Notes: generated by a model not told the origin, from the sequence alone. A DNA stretch of 64,000 nt from Candidatus Defluviibacterium haderslevense (GCA_016712225.1 JADJRL010000003.1:3609501-3673500); one strand, 5' to 3'; positions 8,367-18,385 are shown, numbered from the stretch's first letter. A program made the numbers and translations.

Positions 8367-8858
8367 TTAAATAAGCCTATATTTTATAAATGTTTTTGTT
8401 AGAAGTGAATATTCAAGTAATATTTTATCTCCAACTTGTAAACGTTCGTAGTCATTCTCTCTAATGATTACTTTATTGTATACATTATCGGCTATTGGTG
8501 CTACTACAGAATGGGTTTTCTTCTTTAAAAGAGATTTTTCCTTCTTTTTAACTACAGCCAAGTACACGACCTTTCTCTTTGATTGAAGTTCCCTCTTTAG
8601 TTTAACGATTGTGTCGTAATATAGGTGAGCAAAAATCAAAGAAAACACAATAAGTATTGATAAAACTGCAGTTGAATAATCCATAGTTTCAATCATTGTT
8701 TTTCTATTTCTTGGTATAATAGGTAGTATAAACGAAATAAGTATTGTAGGCAAGACAACATTATTAAGTTTCCTTTTCTCGGTTATAAGTTTTTGCTCCA
8801 AGAAGGTGTGGTCAGTAGGATCAAAAGATTCAATAGTAGTATCTAAGCTCTCTTTCAT
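8367..8858 (-). CDS. Two-helix membrane protein, unknown
   Basis: A 163-residue protein with an acidic and polar N-terminus (1-33), two hydrophobic helices at about 34-50 and 62-82, then a basic segment (KLKRELQSKRK, KKKEKSLLKKK) and a beta-rich tail 'NDYERLQVGDKILLEYSLLTKTFIKYRL' that looks like a small beta-barrel. No family is assigned. The attC-like palindrome follows its 3' end, so it may be an integron cassette gene. A 10-bp direct repeat (CTTCCAGATT twice) lies just upstream of the start. Confidence 0.6.
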   Translation of the reverse strand: MKESLDTTIESFDPTDHTFLEQKLITEKRKLNNVVLPTILISFILPIIPRNRKTMIETMDYSTAVLSILIVFSLIFAHLYYDTIVKLKRELQSKRKVVYLAVVKKKEKSLLKKKTHSVVAPIADNVYNKVIIRENDYERLQVGDKILLEYSLLTKTFIKYRLI

Positions 8859-8983
8859 TTTCTTCCAGATTCTTCCAGATTCTTTAAACTAAGTATAGAA
8901 TATTATTATAGTCAACGGATTGGCCTCGCCAAACACTCAGCAGCCAAAAGTAAATAATTGGCGCTGACAGATCATGCTACTTA

Positions 8984-11900
8984 TTAGCGCGAAATCACCA
9001 GCTTCCCAAATAAAATCCCTTGTTTGCCTGAAGCACGAACTATGTAAGCTCCATCGATTAAGCCGCTGATTGTCAAATTTATAGGGTTTGACAAGTCGGT
9101 GGCTTGCAGGGAAAGACAAATTTTTCCTTGCGCGTTGATCAGCACAATATCTCCATGACCCGACAACCTTCCACGGGTATCTACAACAAAATCCTTTGTC
9201 GTTGGATTGGGCGAAATCATAAGACTAGGATATTTAGTATCCATTGTTTTAGGCTCATAGCTGGATACAATGGGCATTGCTAGTAGTGTAATAACCGTAT
9301 TGGTAATCACCGGCTCGTTGAAATCGAAATAAATAGAGGCTGTGTTTCGGATTTTATAGCTCGCATTGAATGCTTTATTGCGTTGGATACCAAAGGAAAC
9401 AAAACCGTGGCTAGCCGATTCGTTGCTGTTGCTATCCGGTAATGCGATTGGTTCGAAGATGACTTCCAGTAAATTGCCGGGGAGCAGGCGAAATGAGGAG
9501 ATCGGGTGGCTTGACGCCACCAGGCGCAGTGTACTGGCATCAAAAGCCGTATCCAGCTGATCCGTGATACGGACACGGTCGGCCTGGAAATTGCCTGTGT
9601 TTTGAAACTGAACGGTGTATACCAGCTCTTTTCCTTCTGCGATTTCGGTTGAGGTAAGTCCACTTGCCGGTTCAACTCGTTTTTCATTCGGATCATAAGA
9701 GCCAACCACGGTGTCCGAGCGCATGAAATGGTTATTAACAGACATAAAATCGGACAAATTTGGCTCGATGTGCCCGCTCATTTTAAAGAGACTGCCAATA
9801 ACTGCGGTCGAATCCACCTTTCCGTTGATATGAATCGACTCCTGGCTCCAAAGGGAGATGGAGCTGATATCCCAAATCAGGCTATCGCTTCCAATGATAG
9901 CGGAAGGAGGCGGGTCGGAACTGATGAACTTGAATTTCGGGTCGAGTTTGACAGAGATTGCGCCGCCGGCAGTTATGGTTCCTTCATTATTGTAGATTAT
10001 ATAAGCGCCAAGTGGAAACCCAGGCCTCGGCCGTCCTGCAAAATAGCCGGTAATGGAAACATCGGTGATGTCTGCTGTGAAATGAACGCCAAAATTGCGG
10101 TCATTGCCCGAATTGCTTATCACGTGTTGCGGTGGATTGATGTTTTCTACATAGGCTGACGGAACTCGCAACCGAATTGTATCGATGCTGCCGGCCGTAC
10201 TGCCAATCGAATACCTGCCATCTGATGCAGTGTAGACAAACCAATATGGATACCAGGCACCTGGTTCTTTGATGCCCACCTGTAGATTGGGCAATGCGGC
10301 TTCATTGGGTTCCCATATGCCATTGTTGTTATCGTCTTTGTACACATGGCCCGTAGAGCTTGCGCCATAGTTTTGCGGCAAACCCGTTTTGGAAACTCCG
10401 CCGCCAAAACTGCCGCGAAAAAAGGTGGTGTCTGCAACATGCATGACGCCATAGGTATATCGTTCTACTGGGAGCCAGGTTTTGCAGGTATCGAGGGAGG
10501 TGAAAAAACCTATGGAGGGTTGATGCAGATAGTATCTGTCGCCTTTGTGCCAAATCTTACCACTATAGTGATTGTCAGTAGGTCCATTAATATCCATCTG
10601 TGGGAGCCCTTCACTGGAATAGGTCCAGTTGACTACATTGGAGGTGCTGTGGATTTGGTTTCTATATGCGGCGTCTTCACTCAGTACAAATAGTTTATCA
10701 TCGGTGGCATAAAGTGACCTTGGGTAAGAAACTTTAGGGCCAATCTCCGGTTGCCAGCTTTGGCCAAAGTCGTCGCTTGAAACGAGCTCGCCGCGCCAGG
10801 TAAGCCCATAATACCGGCCGGCGAAAAAGACAATTTCATCGGGAAAATTACCAAATTTCCAGGTTTTGCCAAGGTCGGTAGACAAGGCATCCTCATCCCA
10901 TTCAGCCTTGATCAATATATTTTCTCCTATCCAAAATAATTTATCAATATGGATAATCGTCCCATTTGCCGGATTGGAGGGTAAAATGGTATCCCAGGAA
11001 GCGCCTTCATTTACAGACAGGTAAATACGGTTTTCGTTTATTTCGCTGGCCATTATTTTTCCAGCTGGACTGACTGCTACGTTTTCAAAATAATTACCAG
11101 GCATCGGTAAAGGTGCTTTGTCAACCCATATTTCCTGAGCCAGATCGTAGGCGAACACGCCGGTGCCACAAGCAGCCCATAATTGCCCGTTGCCGGAATC
11201 CAGGTTATACACTGCGGCTGAAGTAAGCCCTTTATTTGATGGAATAAGCTTTTGGTTGGGGGCATCATACCGCAACACTCCCTGATTGTAAGTGCCGCAC
11301 AACAATTGTCCTCCTGCTGTCGCCAGGTCAAAGGAGTAATAACCATTGGGGATGGGCAAATCATGCCAACTATGTCCAAAATCATCCGTGTACATAATGC
11401 CTGTTTGCCCGCCGCTTTTATACACCCGATCTCCGATTTTGCAAAATTTGTCCGAGCTGTTGTGATACTGTATTGGCGTTTTGGTCCAAGTGCCTCCGGA
11501 ATTACTGGTACACCAAAGGTTGTTTTCGGTAGCAAAAAACAAGAGGGAATCGGAAGCGAACATAGTAAAAGGGTAATCGCCATTGCCAAATGCAGGCGAC
11601 ACCAATTCCCAATCGGTTCCGTTCAAAGACAGCCGCCAGTACTTGGAATGCCATTCGACATACAATCTATCTTCAAAGGCCCATGCATCGTAACAATACA
11701 AACCGGGAGCAGGTATTGAGTCCCATGTGAGTCCATCGTCCTGCGTTCTGAATATGTTGCCGCTGTAACCATCGGGCACGTAAACGCCATGCGAGCAAAC
11801 CGCGATGCTGGAAAAAGAGGTATGGGTGCTGGGGGGCATGGCTCCTTCAATCCAGCTGCTGCCGTGATCATAACTTACGATAAACTTGATGTCCGAACCG

Positions 11901-12178
11901 GGGCCATAATTATACCCGTATCCTTGCCCGCCAGCTAGTTTGGTGGGCGAAGTAGCCAGGGGCCAAATGTTTCCAAAGGGTAGTTGTTCCCAGCTTAACC
12001 CATCGCGGGTTCTGAAAAAATGATTTTCATCGGCAACAAAGGCGTATTCTCCATCATCGTAAATGGTCAAGATAACTCCGCCTTCAGGGCCGTTGGTGTG
12101 TTGCCAATTGATTTGGGAAAAGGTGTTTGAATTGAAGCTGACTAGCAGCAGGCAGATGGTAAATAATCTGAATTTCAT
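8984..12178 (-). CDS. Large T9SS-secreted protein: BNR-type propeller, SdrD-B-like, DUF11-like and sorting domain
   Basis: A 1064-residue export protein. It has a signal peptide (1-21). A long region to about 600 contains repeated 'xSxDxGxSW' type units (DHGSSWIEG, DDGLTWDSI, NSGGTWTKT, NEGASWDTI, DFGQSWQPE), typical of BNR/sortilin/YCF48-like beta-propellers. Near 610-690 there is an SdrD B-like module (GHVYKDDNNNGIWEPNE). A DUF11-like stretch (SYDPNEKRVEP … YTVQFQNTGN … IYFDFNEPVITN) follows, and a C-terminal type A sorting domain starts at 'SPNPTTKDF'. T9SS would place it on the cell surface or outside. G+C is visibly higher than in the neighbours, with long open frames on other strands, which suggests different ancestry. 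Confidence 0.92.
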   Translation of the reverse strand: MKFRLFTICLLLVSFNSNTFSQINWQHTNGPEGGVILTIYDDGEYAFVADENHFFRTRDGLSWEQLPFGNIWPLATSPTKLAGGQGYGYNYGPGSDIKFIVSYDHGSSWIEGAMPPSTHTSFSSIAVCSHGVYVPDGYSGNIFRTQDDGLTWDSIPAPGLYCYDAWAFEDRLYVEWHSKYWRLSLNGTDWELVSPAFGNGDYPFTMFASDSLLFFATENNLWCTSNSGGTWTKTPIQYHNSSDKFCKIGDRVYKSGGQTGIMYTDDFGHSWHDLPIPNGYYSFDLATAGGQLLCGTYNQGVLRYDAPNQKLIPSNKGLTSAAVYNLDSGNGQLWAACGTGVFAYDLAQEIWVDKAPLPMPGNYFENVAVSPAGKIMASEINENRIYLSVNEGASWDTILPSNPANGTIIHIDKLFWIGENILIKAEWDEDALSTDLGKTWKFGNFPDEIVFFAGRYYGLTWRGELVSSDDFGQSWQPEIGPKVSYPRSLYATDDKLFVLSEDAAYRNQIHSTSNVVNWTYSSEGLPQMDINGPTDNHYSGKIWHKGDRYYLHQPSIGFFTSLDTCKTWLPVERYTYGVMHVADTTFFRGSFGGGVSKTGLPQNYGASSTGHVYKDDNNNGIWEPNEAALPNLQVGIKEPGAWYPYWFVYTASDGRYSIGSTAGSIDTIRLRVPSAYVENINPPQHVISNSGNDRNFGVHFTADITDVSITGYFAGRPRPGFPLGAYIIYNNEGTITAGGAISVKLDPKFKFISSDPPPSAIIGSDSLIWDISSISLWSQESIHINGKVDSTAVIGSLFKMSGHIEPNLSDFMSVNNHFMRSDTVVGSYDPNEKRVEPASGLTSTEIAEGKELVYTVQFQNTGNFQADRVRITDQLDTAFDASTLRLVASSHPISSFRLLPGNLLEVIFEPIALPDSNSNESASHGFVSFGIQRNKAFNASYKIRNTASIYFDFNEPVITNTVITLLAMPIVSSYEPKTMDTKYPSLMISPNPTTKDFVVDTRGRLSGHGDIVLINAQGKICLSLQATDLSNPINLTISGLIDGAYIVRASGKQGILFGKLVISR

Positions 12179-12368
12179 AAGTATTATAGTATTTAGGTGG
12201 CGAATTGTTATTTAGCACAAGCTTGTGTATCAGGCACCGCGTTAGTGAAAGGTCAAAATTTCAGACGGAAATTCATTAATCACCGCCATGTATAAAACTA
12301 AGGATTTTAACTGGTTTGCTTGAACTTCGTTTAGGATATCTTTTATTTTTGATTCATTTTATATTTGT

Positions 12369-12545
12369 CTATTGGTTTAGTAAATTTAATTCTTTCTCCT
12401 GTCCAAAAGTACCGTCAAGAACAAGTATTGAGTTTTGTTTAGTTGTTTGTCCCGCAGGAAAAACATTTAACCTTTCTCCTCGACAGTCAGCATAAGAAGA
12501 AACTGTCCAAAAGAGTCCGATTAATATTGTTAGCAGTTGTCTCAT
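12369..12545 (-). pseudogene. Truncated secreted-protein gene
   Basis: From ATG at 12545 the frame encodes 58 residues: a signal peptide (MRQLLTILIGLFWTVSSYA) followed by DCRGERLNVFPAGQTTKQNSILVLDG and then an unrelated-looking end. The 'FPxGxTIKQNSIxxLDGY' pattern is the start of longer secreted proteins known from Bacteroidota. I therefore read this as the 5' fragment of such a gene. An upstream in-frame ATG (12602) exists but would spoil the signal peptide. It could also be a genuine tiny secreted protein. Confidence 0.4.
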
Positions 12546-12635
12546 AAAGTTACACATAATGTCAGAGTGTGAAAATACCATTTTTTTTGTTTCTAAATGC
12601 AAAAAACACCTAGGAAAAGTTCATGTAACTTATTT

Positions 12636-12677
12636 AATAAAAAAAGCACCTTCACGGGTCTCCCCGAAAAGGTGCTT
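12636..12677 (-). terminator. Rho-independent terminator of the 922-residue protein gene
   Basis: Perfect arms AAGCACCTT (12644-12652) and AAGGTGCTT (12669-12677) enclose a second stem CGGG (12655-12658) and CCCG (12663-12666). In the minus direction the hairpin is followed at once by a run of seven T. It lies 65 bp past the stop codon of the gene ending at 12742. Confidence 0.9.
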
Positions 12678-12741
12678 AGTTTAGGAACATTAAATCAATT
12701 ATTCCTTTATTGATTTTTCATGCTCACTTTTGATCCGCTGA

Positions 12742-15510
12742 TCAATGCTGAACGATCACTTTTCTACTGATGACAGTTTGATCCGTTTTGATGACCAGTT
12801 GATAGATTCCAGAAGGCAATGCAGCCACATTGAATGTCTTTTGTCTTTCACCCGCTGCATAATTTTCATCTGCTGCTAATATGGATCGGTTGCCTAACAT
12901 ATCAATTAATTCAAAATGAATATCTGCAGATTGTTTCAACATGAAAGCAACATTTAATTCTCCTGATGTTGGATTTGGAAAAACACTTAATTGTTTAACA
13001 GGGCTATTTTCTTCATTGACTGAAGTGGTACCAAAATAGACTGAAGCGAAAATACTGGAACTGATAGCTCCATCGCATTCAGGACCCATATCAATTTGCA
13101 GATTCGGGTATTTGAATACACTAGGATTCATCTCTACTGTGACCACATAATCTTCGAGACAACTCTTTGCAGGCACTGATTGGTTATATGAACTCTGACC
13201 TATATTGACTCCGCCTATTCTAATAGTTGCCCCACCTGGGTTCATTCCTCCCAGGCTTATTGCATAGGTGCGTGGTTCATTTGAATCATTGCATAAATCA
13301 ACTTTGAATGATGCTAAAGTTCCGACAGGTATATTCTCCAGCAGAATGTTATTTTTTGTTTGACCATCGATTTTCAAATTTGGCTGATCTCGCTGATATC
13401 CACCTTGGTAAGGACAACTGGTTTTTGAACCATCCGCCACTCTAAACAAGGGTGTTCCATATCTCCCGTCCCTCAATACATCCATTTTAAAGAAGTCACC
13501 GCTTTCGTTATCACTTAAGTGGTAAGCGACAACCTTCGCCTCTTCACCTGACTGTGTTTGAGTGGCGCCATAGCGTTTTTCAGTATTGAAATTATATCCA
13601 AAGGAAACTCCGCCTCCACCGAATTCGAGAACAGTTTCCAACCCAGCAGTGGCTGAGAGATAATGCTCTGTATTTAATGTGCTTGATTGCGTGACTGAAA
13701 TGGCTTCAGACCAATCTGTTCCTTGTCCACCCCCGTTAAAAATTAGAGGACTGCCGATGACTTCCGTTGCATTTGCGATGATACTGTCATTGGCGGCCAG
13801 CACTCGTTTCCATGCGTTATACTGGTGTAGCGCATTGGCCCTGGTTCTCTGATCCAAGTTGACATTATCCATTATAGATTTTTGAATGTCTATATCATTC
13901 TGTATGCCACCCTCCGTTAGCACAAATTTTCTGTATGCATTCTGGCCTGAACCTTTAAGTGAATAAATAAGTCTTTCATGCGTGACTGCTTTACAGGAAT
14001 CAGGAATAAAATCTACCACTCTATATTTTCCATAATTCAAGTCATACCCATAGCCTATAAAAACATCTGCCCTATCCGCAATACTTGGATCGAGATCGGA
14101 AGTGGAAAATCCTTCGTTGGTGCTTACACAAGTTCCATGATCATTCGTTTTGACTACAAGGTCACCTGCAGTTAAGCCAACACCAAATTCGACAGAAAAT
14201 TCAAAATTTGTGGTCACAATAAGTCCCACACTACCTGCAACACCTATCTTAACCTTGGCATGTGCTTCATGTGATTGATCAGTTGAATAAGAGTTTTCAA
14301 ATTCTCTGCATATCGTTTTAGTTTGGCTGAAGGAACTGGTACTGCCATCGCCTGGAGGGTCATGCAAGACAAGGTAAGGAATTTGGGGTTCAGTGGTATA
14401 TCCAAGTATGGGTACAGCGTAATCAACAATACCGGAAACCACAAATGGCATCTGTAGATAAACATTATTAATAGGAGTTCCATTATTAATATTTTGTTCT
14501 TGGAAAAAAAATCTGGCCAACATGGTTGTTGTTCCATATTGGAGTGAATCACCAGTACTCATAATATATTCCCCGCGATATAAGGTTGAATTGATTGAAG
14601 TAAGTTTGAGTGAATCTCTTTCCTTCTTCCCTTGCCAGACATTATTGAAAGGATCTACCAGGTCAACGAAATTGTTGGTGTTGTTTAGTTTAGCGCTTGA
14701 TCTGGCATAGATAGTAAGCTTGTAGGCTTTACTTTTTCCAGAAAGATCCTGTGTTTGATTCATTGCCCCATACTCTATCTGAGGGAAGCTGTTCATAAAC
14801 ACCTTGTCAGTAGGCCGGGCCGGATTAGTAGGAATTCCTTGATACACTGTATTTCCTATTCCTAAATGCTCATCACATAGCCTTTTTGGTAGTCCATAGA
14901 TGGTAAACTTAGATACATTATTATTAGTTGAAAAAACAGTTTCTGACTCGCTTTGAATTTCCTTACCATTTTTATCTTTTGGAATAGGTCCCAAACCACT
15001 TCGCCTTACAAGACGCCAAACCTTCCATTGACTCATATCACTTTGATTATAAATATTTTCATTATAATACGCCTCATCCAAAGTAACCGTCAGATAATTG
15101 TTATACTTTTTGTTAAATATCGTGAATTCAACACCTCGTCCGCTTACATCCTCCAGTTTCCATAAAAACTCATCCGTATTTGTTTTATCTTCATGACGTG
15201 CATTGTACCCGTTGGGTTGCCCTTTAAGTGCTTTACCAAATTTTTTATCGATGATCTGATAATAACCCCCGCCTTGGGAAACAAACGTCCATAGAGCGTT
15301 ATCCCTACCAATAGCATTGTAATGATAGACATAAGCATCGTAGACATTATTGGTATTGCCGGCTATAATGCTTTTATTGAATCGCGTATCATGGATTTCA
15401 TAATACGCCTCATTCTGAGCGGTCAGCTTCAGACCTCCAGCCAACAAAAATGCCAGCATGAGGAAAATGGATTTTTGTTGCCTAATCCAAATTTGTAATT
15501 GCTTTTTCAT
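12742..15510 (-). CDS. T9SS-secreted protein with ricin-type lectin-like N-terminus
   Basis: A 922-residue protein. A signal peptide covers about 1-31. Residues 33-170 show three repeats of the ricin/RICIN-like kind (YYEIHDTRFNKSI…ALWTFV, YYQIIDKKFGKALKG…FLWKLE, FTIFNKKYNNYLTV…WKVWRLV), a beta-trefoil sugar-binding fold. The middle part has glycine-rich amphipathic strands (GVAGSVGLIVTTNFEFSVEF, GLETVLEFGGGGVSFGYNF) that resemble regions of large Bacteroidota adhesins or possibly pore-forming domains, which is inference. A T9SS type A sorting domain (SVFPNPTSGELN … SRKVIVQH) occupies about 842-922. It has its own terminator at 12636-12677. Confidence 0.88.
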   Translation of the reverse strand: MKKQLQIWIRQQKSIFLMLAFLLAGGLKLTAQNEAYYEIHDTRFNKSIIAGNTNNVYDAYVYHYNAIGRDNALWTFVSQGGGYYQIIDKKFGKALKGQPNGYNARHEDKTNTDEFLWKLEDVSGRGVEFTIFNKKYNNYLTVTLDEAYYNENIYNQSDMSQWKVWRLVRRSGLGPIPKDKNGKEIQSESETVFSTNNNVSKFTIYGLPKRLCDEHLGIGNTVYQGIPTNPARPTDKVFMNSFPQIEYGAMNQTQDLSGKSKAYKLTIYARSSAKLNNTNNFVDLVDPFNNVWQGKKERDSLKLTSINSTLYRGEYIMSTGDSLQYGTTTMLARFFFQEQNINNGTPINNVYLQMPFVVSGIVDYAVPILGYTTEPQIPYLVLHDPPGDGSTSSFSQTKTICREFENSYSTDQSHEAHAKVKIGVAGSVGLIVTTNFEFSVEFGVGLTAGDLVVKTNDHGTCVSTNEGFSTSDLDPSIADRADVFIGYGYDLNYGKYRVVDFIPDSCKAVTHERLIYSLKGSGQNAYRKFVLTEGGIQNDIDIQKSIMDNVNLDQRTRANALHQYNAWKRVLAANDSIIANATEVIGSPLIFNGGGQGTDWSEAISVTQSSTLNTEHYLSATAGLETVLEFGGGGVSFGYNFNTEKRYGATQTQSGEEAKVVAYHLSDNESGDFFKMDVLRDGRYGTPLFRVADGSKTSCPYQGGYQRDQPNLKIDGQTKNNILLENIPVGTLASFKVDLCNDSNEPRTYAISLGGMNPGGATIRIGGVNIGQSSYNQSVPAKSCLEDYVVTVEMNPSVFKYPNLQIDMGPECDGAISSSIFASVYFGTTSVNEENSPVKQLSVFPNPTSGELNVAFMLKQSADIHFELIDMLGNRSILAADENYAAGERQKTFNVAALPSGIYQLVIKTDQTVISRKVIVQH

Positions 15511-15674
15511 ATTAATTTGTTTTTTAAAATTGTTAGAATAAATTATTGTTTATTTGATCGGGACAAAGGTGAAGCAAAAAATATAGCATAGCAATGCCAG
15601 AAACTAGGTGTTTTGCTGATGCAAATAGAATAAAACACCATATTCAAGGGGTTACAGATGAAATTTGAATAGCT

Positions 15675-15682
15675 TACATTTG
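15675..15682 (+). promoter_or_regulatory. Candidate -7 box for the kinase/regulator operon
   Basis: TACATTTG fits the Bacteroidota -7 consensus TAnnTTTG. It lies 52 bp upstream of the kinase start codon, leaving a leader of about 45 nt. A clear -33 TTTG at the usual spacing is not obvious. Confidence 0.4.
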
Positions 15683-15734
15683 CAATGTTTTTATTACAAA
15701 ATTTTTAAGCCCTCTATTAATTGAAGCAAAGGAT

Positions 15735-17747
15735 ATGAAAAATTTTCTCCGTCTTATTTCCGTCTTATTACTGTGCGGAGTTTTATTTAATGCTGCTCAG
15801 GCGCAGAAACAACAGAAAATTGACTCGTTGATGAATCTTTTGAAAACGGCAAAGGAGGACACGAACAAAGTAAATCACCTCTACAACCTCGGCCGGGAGC
15901 TGATGTATTCCAACCCCGATACTGCCATGATACTTGGCAATCAAGCATTATCACTTTCCGAAAAAGCAACAAGCAAAAAACACATTGCTGATTCTTATCA
16001 CATAATTGCGCTGGCGTATTTTTTAAAGGGAAATTATCCTTCTTCCCTGGAAAACAATTTTAAAGCATTAGCACTCAGAGAAGAACTTGCCGATAAATCA
16101 GGAGTTGCAAAATCTCTCGGCAACATCGGAAATAGCTATATGCACCAAGCCGATTATCCCAAAGCATTGGATTATTATTTCAAGGGATTGAAAATGCTTG
16201 AAGAACTTGCCGATAAAATGGGAATTGCCATACATCTCGGCAACATTGGAAATGCCTATTATTACCAAAGCAATTATACCAAAGCACTGGATTATTATTT
16301 CGAGGCATTGAAAATGAATGAAAAAATCGGAAATAAAAATGGAATTGCAATGTGGCTCGGCAACATCGGAGTTGTCTATTGGAAACAAAAGGAATATCCC
16401 AAAGCATTGGACAATTATTTCAAGGCATTAAAAATGCATGAAGAATTCGGAAATAAACAAGGAATTGAAACATGTCTCGCCAACATCGGAAGTGTCTATT
16501 CTGAACAAGGCGATAAACCCAAAGCACTGGATTATTTTTTCAAGGCATTGAAGATTGCGGAAGAACTTGGAAATAGAAATGGAATTTCAGCACATCTCGG
16601 CAACATTGGATTTGTCTATCATGTACAGAAGAATTATCCCAAAGCACTGGACTATTCTTTCAACGCATTGAAGATTGCGGAAGAACTCGGAGATAAAAAT
16701 GGAATTGCAATACATCTAAGCCGCATCGGATGTGTTTATACTGAAACAGGAAAGTTCGCAGAAGCAGAAGAGTATCTGAAAAAAGCAATTGCTATATATG
16801 ACAGCATTGGCGATATGGATTTTTTAAGGCAATCTGAAGAATCACTATCTCATCTTTACGATACCACTGGCAGATACAAGCTCGCACTGGAGCATTACAA
16901 AAAAGCAATGGTATTAAAGGATACCCTTTTTAATATTGAGAAAAGCAAGGAAATAACCCGTAATGAAATGAATTATGAGTTTGAAAAAAAGGAATCTGCC
17001 ACGAAAGCCGAATATGACAAGCAAATGGCCGTAGCAGATGTAGAAATTAAAAGACAAAAACTACTTAAGAACTTTTTGATTGGGGGTCTTGTTATGTTGT
17101 TGCTGCTTTCTTATTTCATTTATAACAACTTCCGAGCAGCGAGCAAGTTGAAGCTACAAAACATCCGTAACAAAATTGCAAGCGACCTTCACGATGATGT
17201 CGGCTCTACCTTAAACAGTATTTCGGTTTACAGCGAAGTGGCAAAACAAAAATCTCCGGCTGTGGTTGATGAACTGGAACAGATTGGAGAGGCATCAAGA
17301 AAAATAATTGAGGTGATGAGCGATATTGTCTGGACTATCAATCCAAAGAATGACACCTTTGAAAATATCATTTCACGCATGGGCACACTTGCTTACAACT
17401 TGCTAAAGGCAAAAAATATTGAACACACTTTTCAGGCAGATGAAAGTTTAGATGAGACAAAACTTTCCCTGGAATCAAGAAGAAATTTTTACCTGATTTT
17501 TAAAGAAACGCTTAACAATCTTGTAAAATACTCACAAGCTACGCGTGCATCTATTACCCTAACAAGTGAAAACGCCTTAGTAAAATTAGCCGTTCGGGAT
17601 AACGGAATCGGGTTTGATGTTGCACAAACTTCAAAAGGAAACGGATTGCTCAACATGAAAGCCCGTGCTGAAGAAATGAAGGCGCAATTGAAAATAGAAT
17701 CAGAAAAGGGAAGCGGAACAAACATTGAACTAATTTTTAAAGCATGA
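15735..17747 (+). CDS. TPR-containing sensor histidine kinase
   Basis: A 670-residue membrane kinase. A signal peptide (about 1-23) is followed by at least seven tetratricopeptide repeats with a striking 40-residue period ('YPKALDYYFKALKM…EELGDKNGIA…LGNIG', about 60-350), placing the sensor in the periplasm. One membrane helix lies at about 445-465. The cytoplasmic part has the HisKA_3-type H box SDLHDDVGSTL with His486, and an HATPase domain with N box (ETLNNLVKYS) and G box (DNGIGFD near 622). This is the NarX/LiaS-like class that pairs with LuxR regulators. The next gene starts inside its stop (ATGA), so the two are translationally coupled. Signal unknown. Confidence 0.95.
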   Translation: MKNFLRLISVLLLCGVLFNAAQAQKQQKIDSLMNLLKTAKEDTNKVNHLYNLGRELMYSNPDTAMILGNQALSLSEKATSKKHIADSYHIIALAYFLKGNYPSSLENNFKALALREELADKSGVAKSLGNIGNSYMHQADYPKALDYYFKGLKMLEELADKMGIAIHLGNIGNAYYYQSNYTKALDYYFEALKMNEKIGNKNGIAMWLGNIGVVYWKQKEYPKALDNYFKALKMHEEFGNKQGIETCLANIGSVYSEQGDKPKALDYFFKALKIAEELGNRNGISAHLGNIGFVYHVQKNYPKALDYSFNALKIAEELGDKNGIAIHLSRIGCVYTETGKFAEAEEYLKKAIAIYDSIGDMDFLRQSEESLSHLYDTTGRYKLALEHYKKAMVLKDTLFNIEKSKEITRNEMNYEFEKKESATKAEYDKQMAVADVEIKRQKLLKNFLIGGLVMLLLLSYFIYNNFRAASKLKLQNIRNKIASDLHDDVGSTLNSISVYSEVAKQKSPAVVDELEQIGEASRKIIEVMSDIVWTINPKNDTFENIISRMGTLAYNLLKAKNIEHTFQADESLDETKLSLESRRNFYLIFKETLNNLVKYSQATRASITLTSENALVKLAVRDNGIGFDVAQTSKGNGLLNMKARAEEMKAQLKIESEKGSGTNIELIFKA

Positions 17748-18385
17748 AAACATTGAGGGTAATTATTTTTGAAGATAACCGAAATTTACGTGAGGGATTG
17801 TTCCAGCTTATAAATGGAACTCCGGGATTTGAATGTGCCGGAGCGTTTGCCAACTGCACCAACATTGTAAATGATATCAGGCAAACAAACCCTGACGTTA
17901 TTCTTATGGATATTGAAATGCCAGGCATATCTGGTATTGAGGCGGTTCTCATCGCGAAAGAAAAATTTCCTGAAGTCAAGATCCTGATGGAGACCATTTT
18001 TGATGACAACGATAAAATATTTCAGTCCATTTGTAACGGGGCAGAAGGGTATATTTTAAAAAGCACTCCACCAGTACTAATGCTTGATGCGATTAAAGAA
18101 GTTTATGAAGGCGGTTCTCCAATGACACCAAGCATAGCAAGGAAAGTCTTGAAGATGGTAAAACATAAACCATCGGCAGAAATACTGAATGATTTTGACC
18201 TTTCGGATAGGGAGAAAGAAGTTTTAAAATATCTCGTACAAGGAATGAGCTATAAGTTGATTGGTGCAACCTGTTTTATCAGTCCCGAAACGGTAAATGG
18301 TCACATCAAAAACATTTATAAAAAGTTGCAGGTTCATTCCAAATCGGAAGCGGTGGTGAAAGCGATAAAGGGGAGGATTGTGTGA
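17744..18385 (+). CDS. NarL/LuxR-family response regulator
   Basis: A 213-residue DNA-binding regulator. The receiver domain (1-120) shows the acidic pair Glu10-Asp11, the phosphorylation site Asp56 in VILMDIEMPG, and Lys106 in EGYILKS. A LuxR-type helix-turn-helix follows at about 148-205 (LSDREKEVLKYLVQGMSYK…FISPETVNGHIKNIYKKL). It overlaps the kinase gene by four bases, so it is the cognate partner. The recognition loop has an unusual 'LIGATCF' where 'IADELF' is usual, and the receiver has 'METIFDDND' where 'MLTVFDDD' is usual. Both look tolerable. Target genes are unknown. Confidence 0.95.
   Translation: MKTLRVIIFEDNRNLREGLFQLINGTPGFECAGAFANCTNIVNDIRQTNPDVILMDIEMPGISGIEAVLIAKEKFPEVKILMETIFDDNDKIFQSICNGAEGYILKSTPPVLMLDAIKEVYEGGSPMTPSIARKVLKMVKHKPSAEILNDFDLSDREKEVLKYLVQGMSYKLIGATCFISPETVNGHIKNIYKKLQVHSKSEAVVKAIKGRIV

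Noticed and set aside
9307..11871. Several 70-170-residue frames opposite or shifted to the large T9SS gene
   Set aside because: They are by-products of higher G+C with few stops; none shows a domain or signal.
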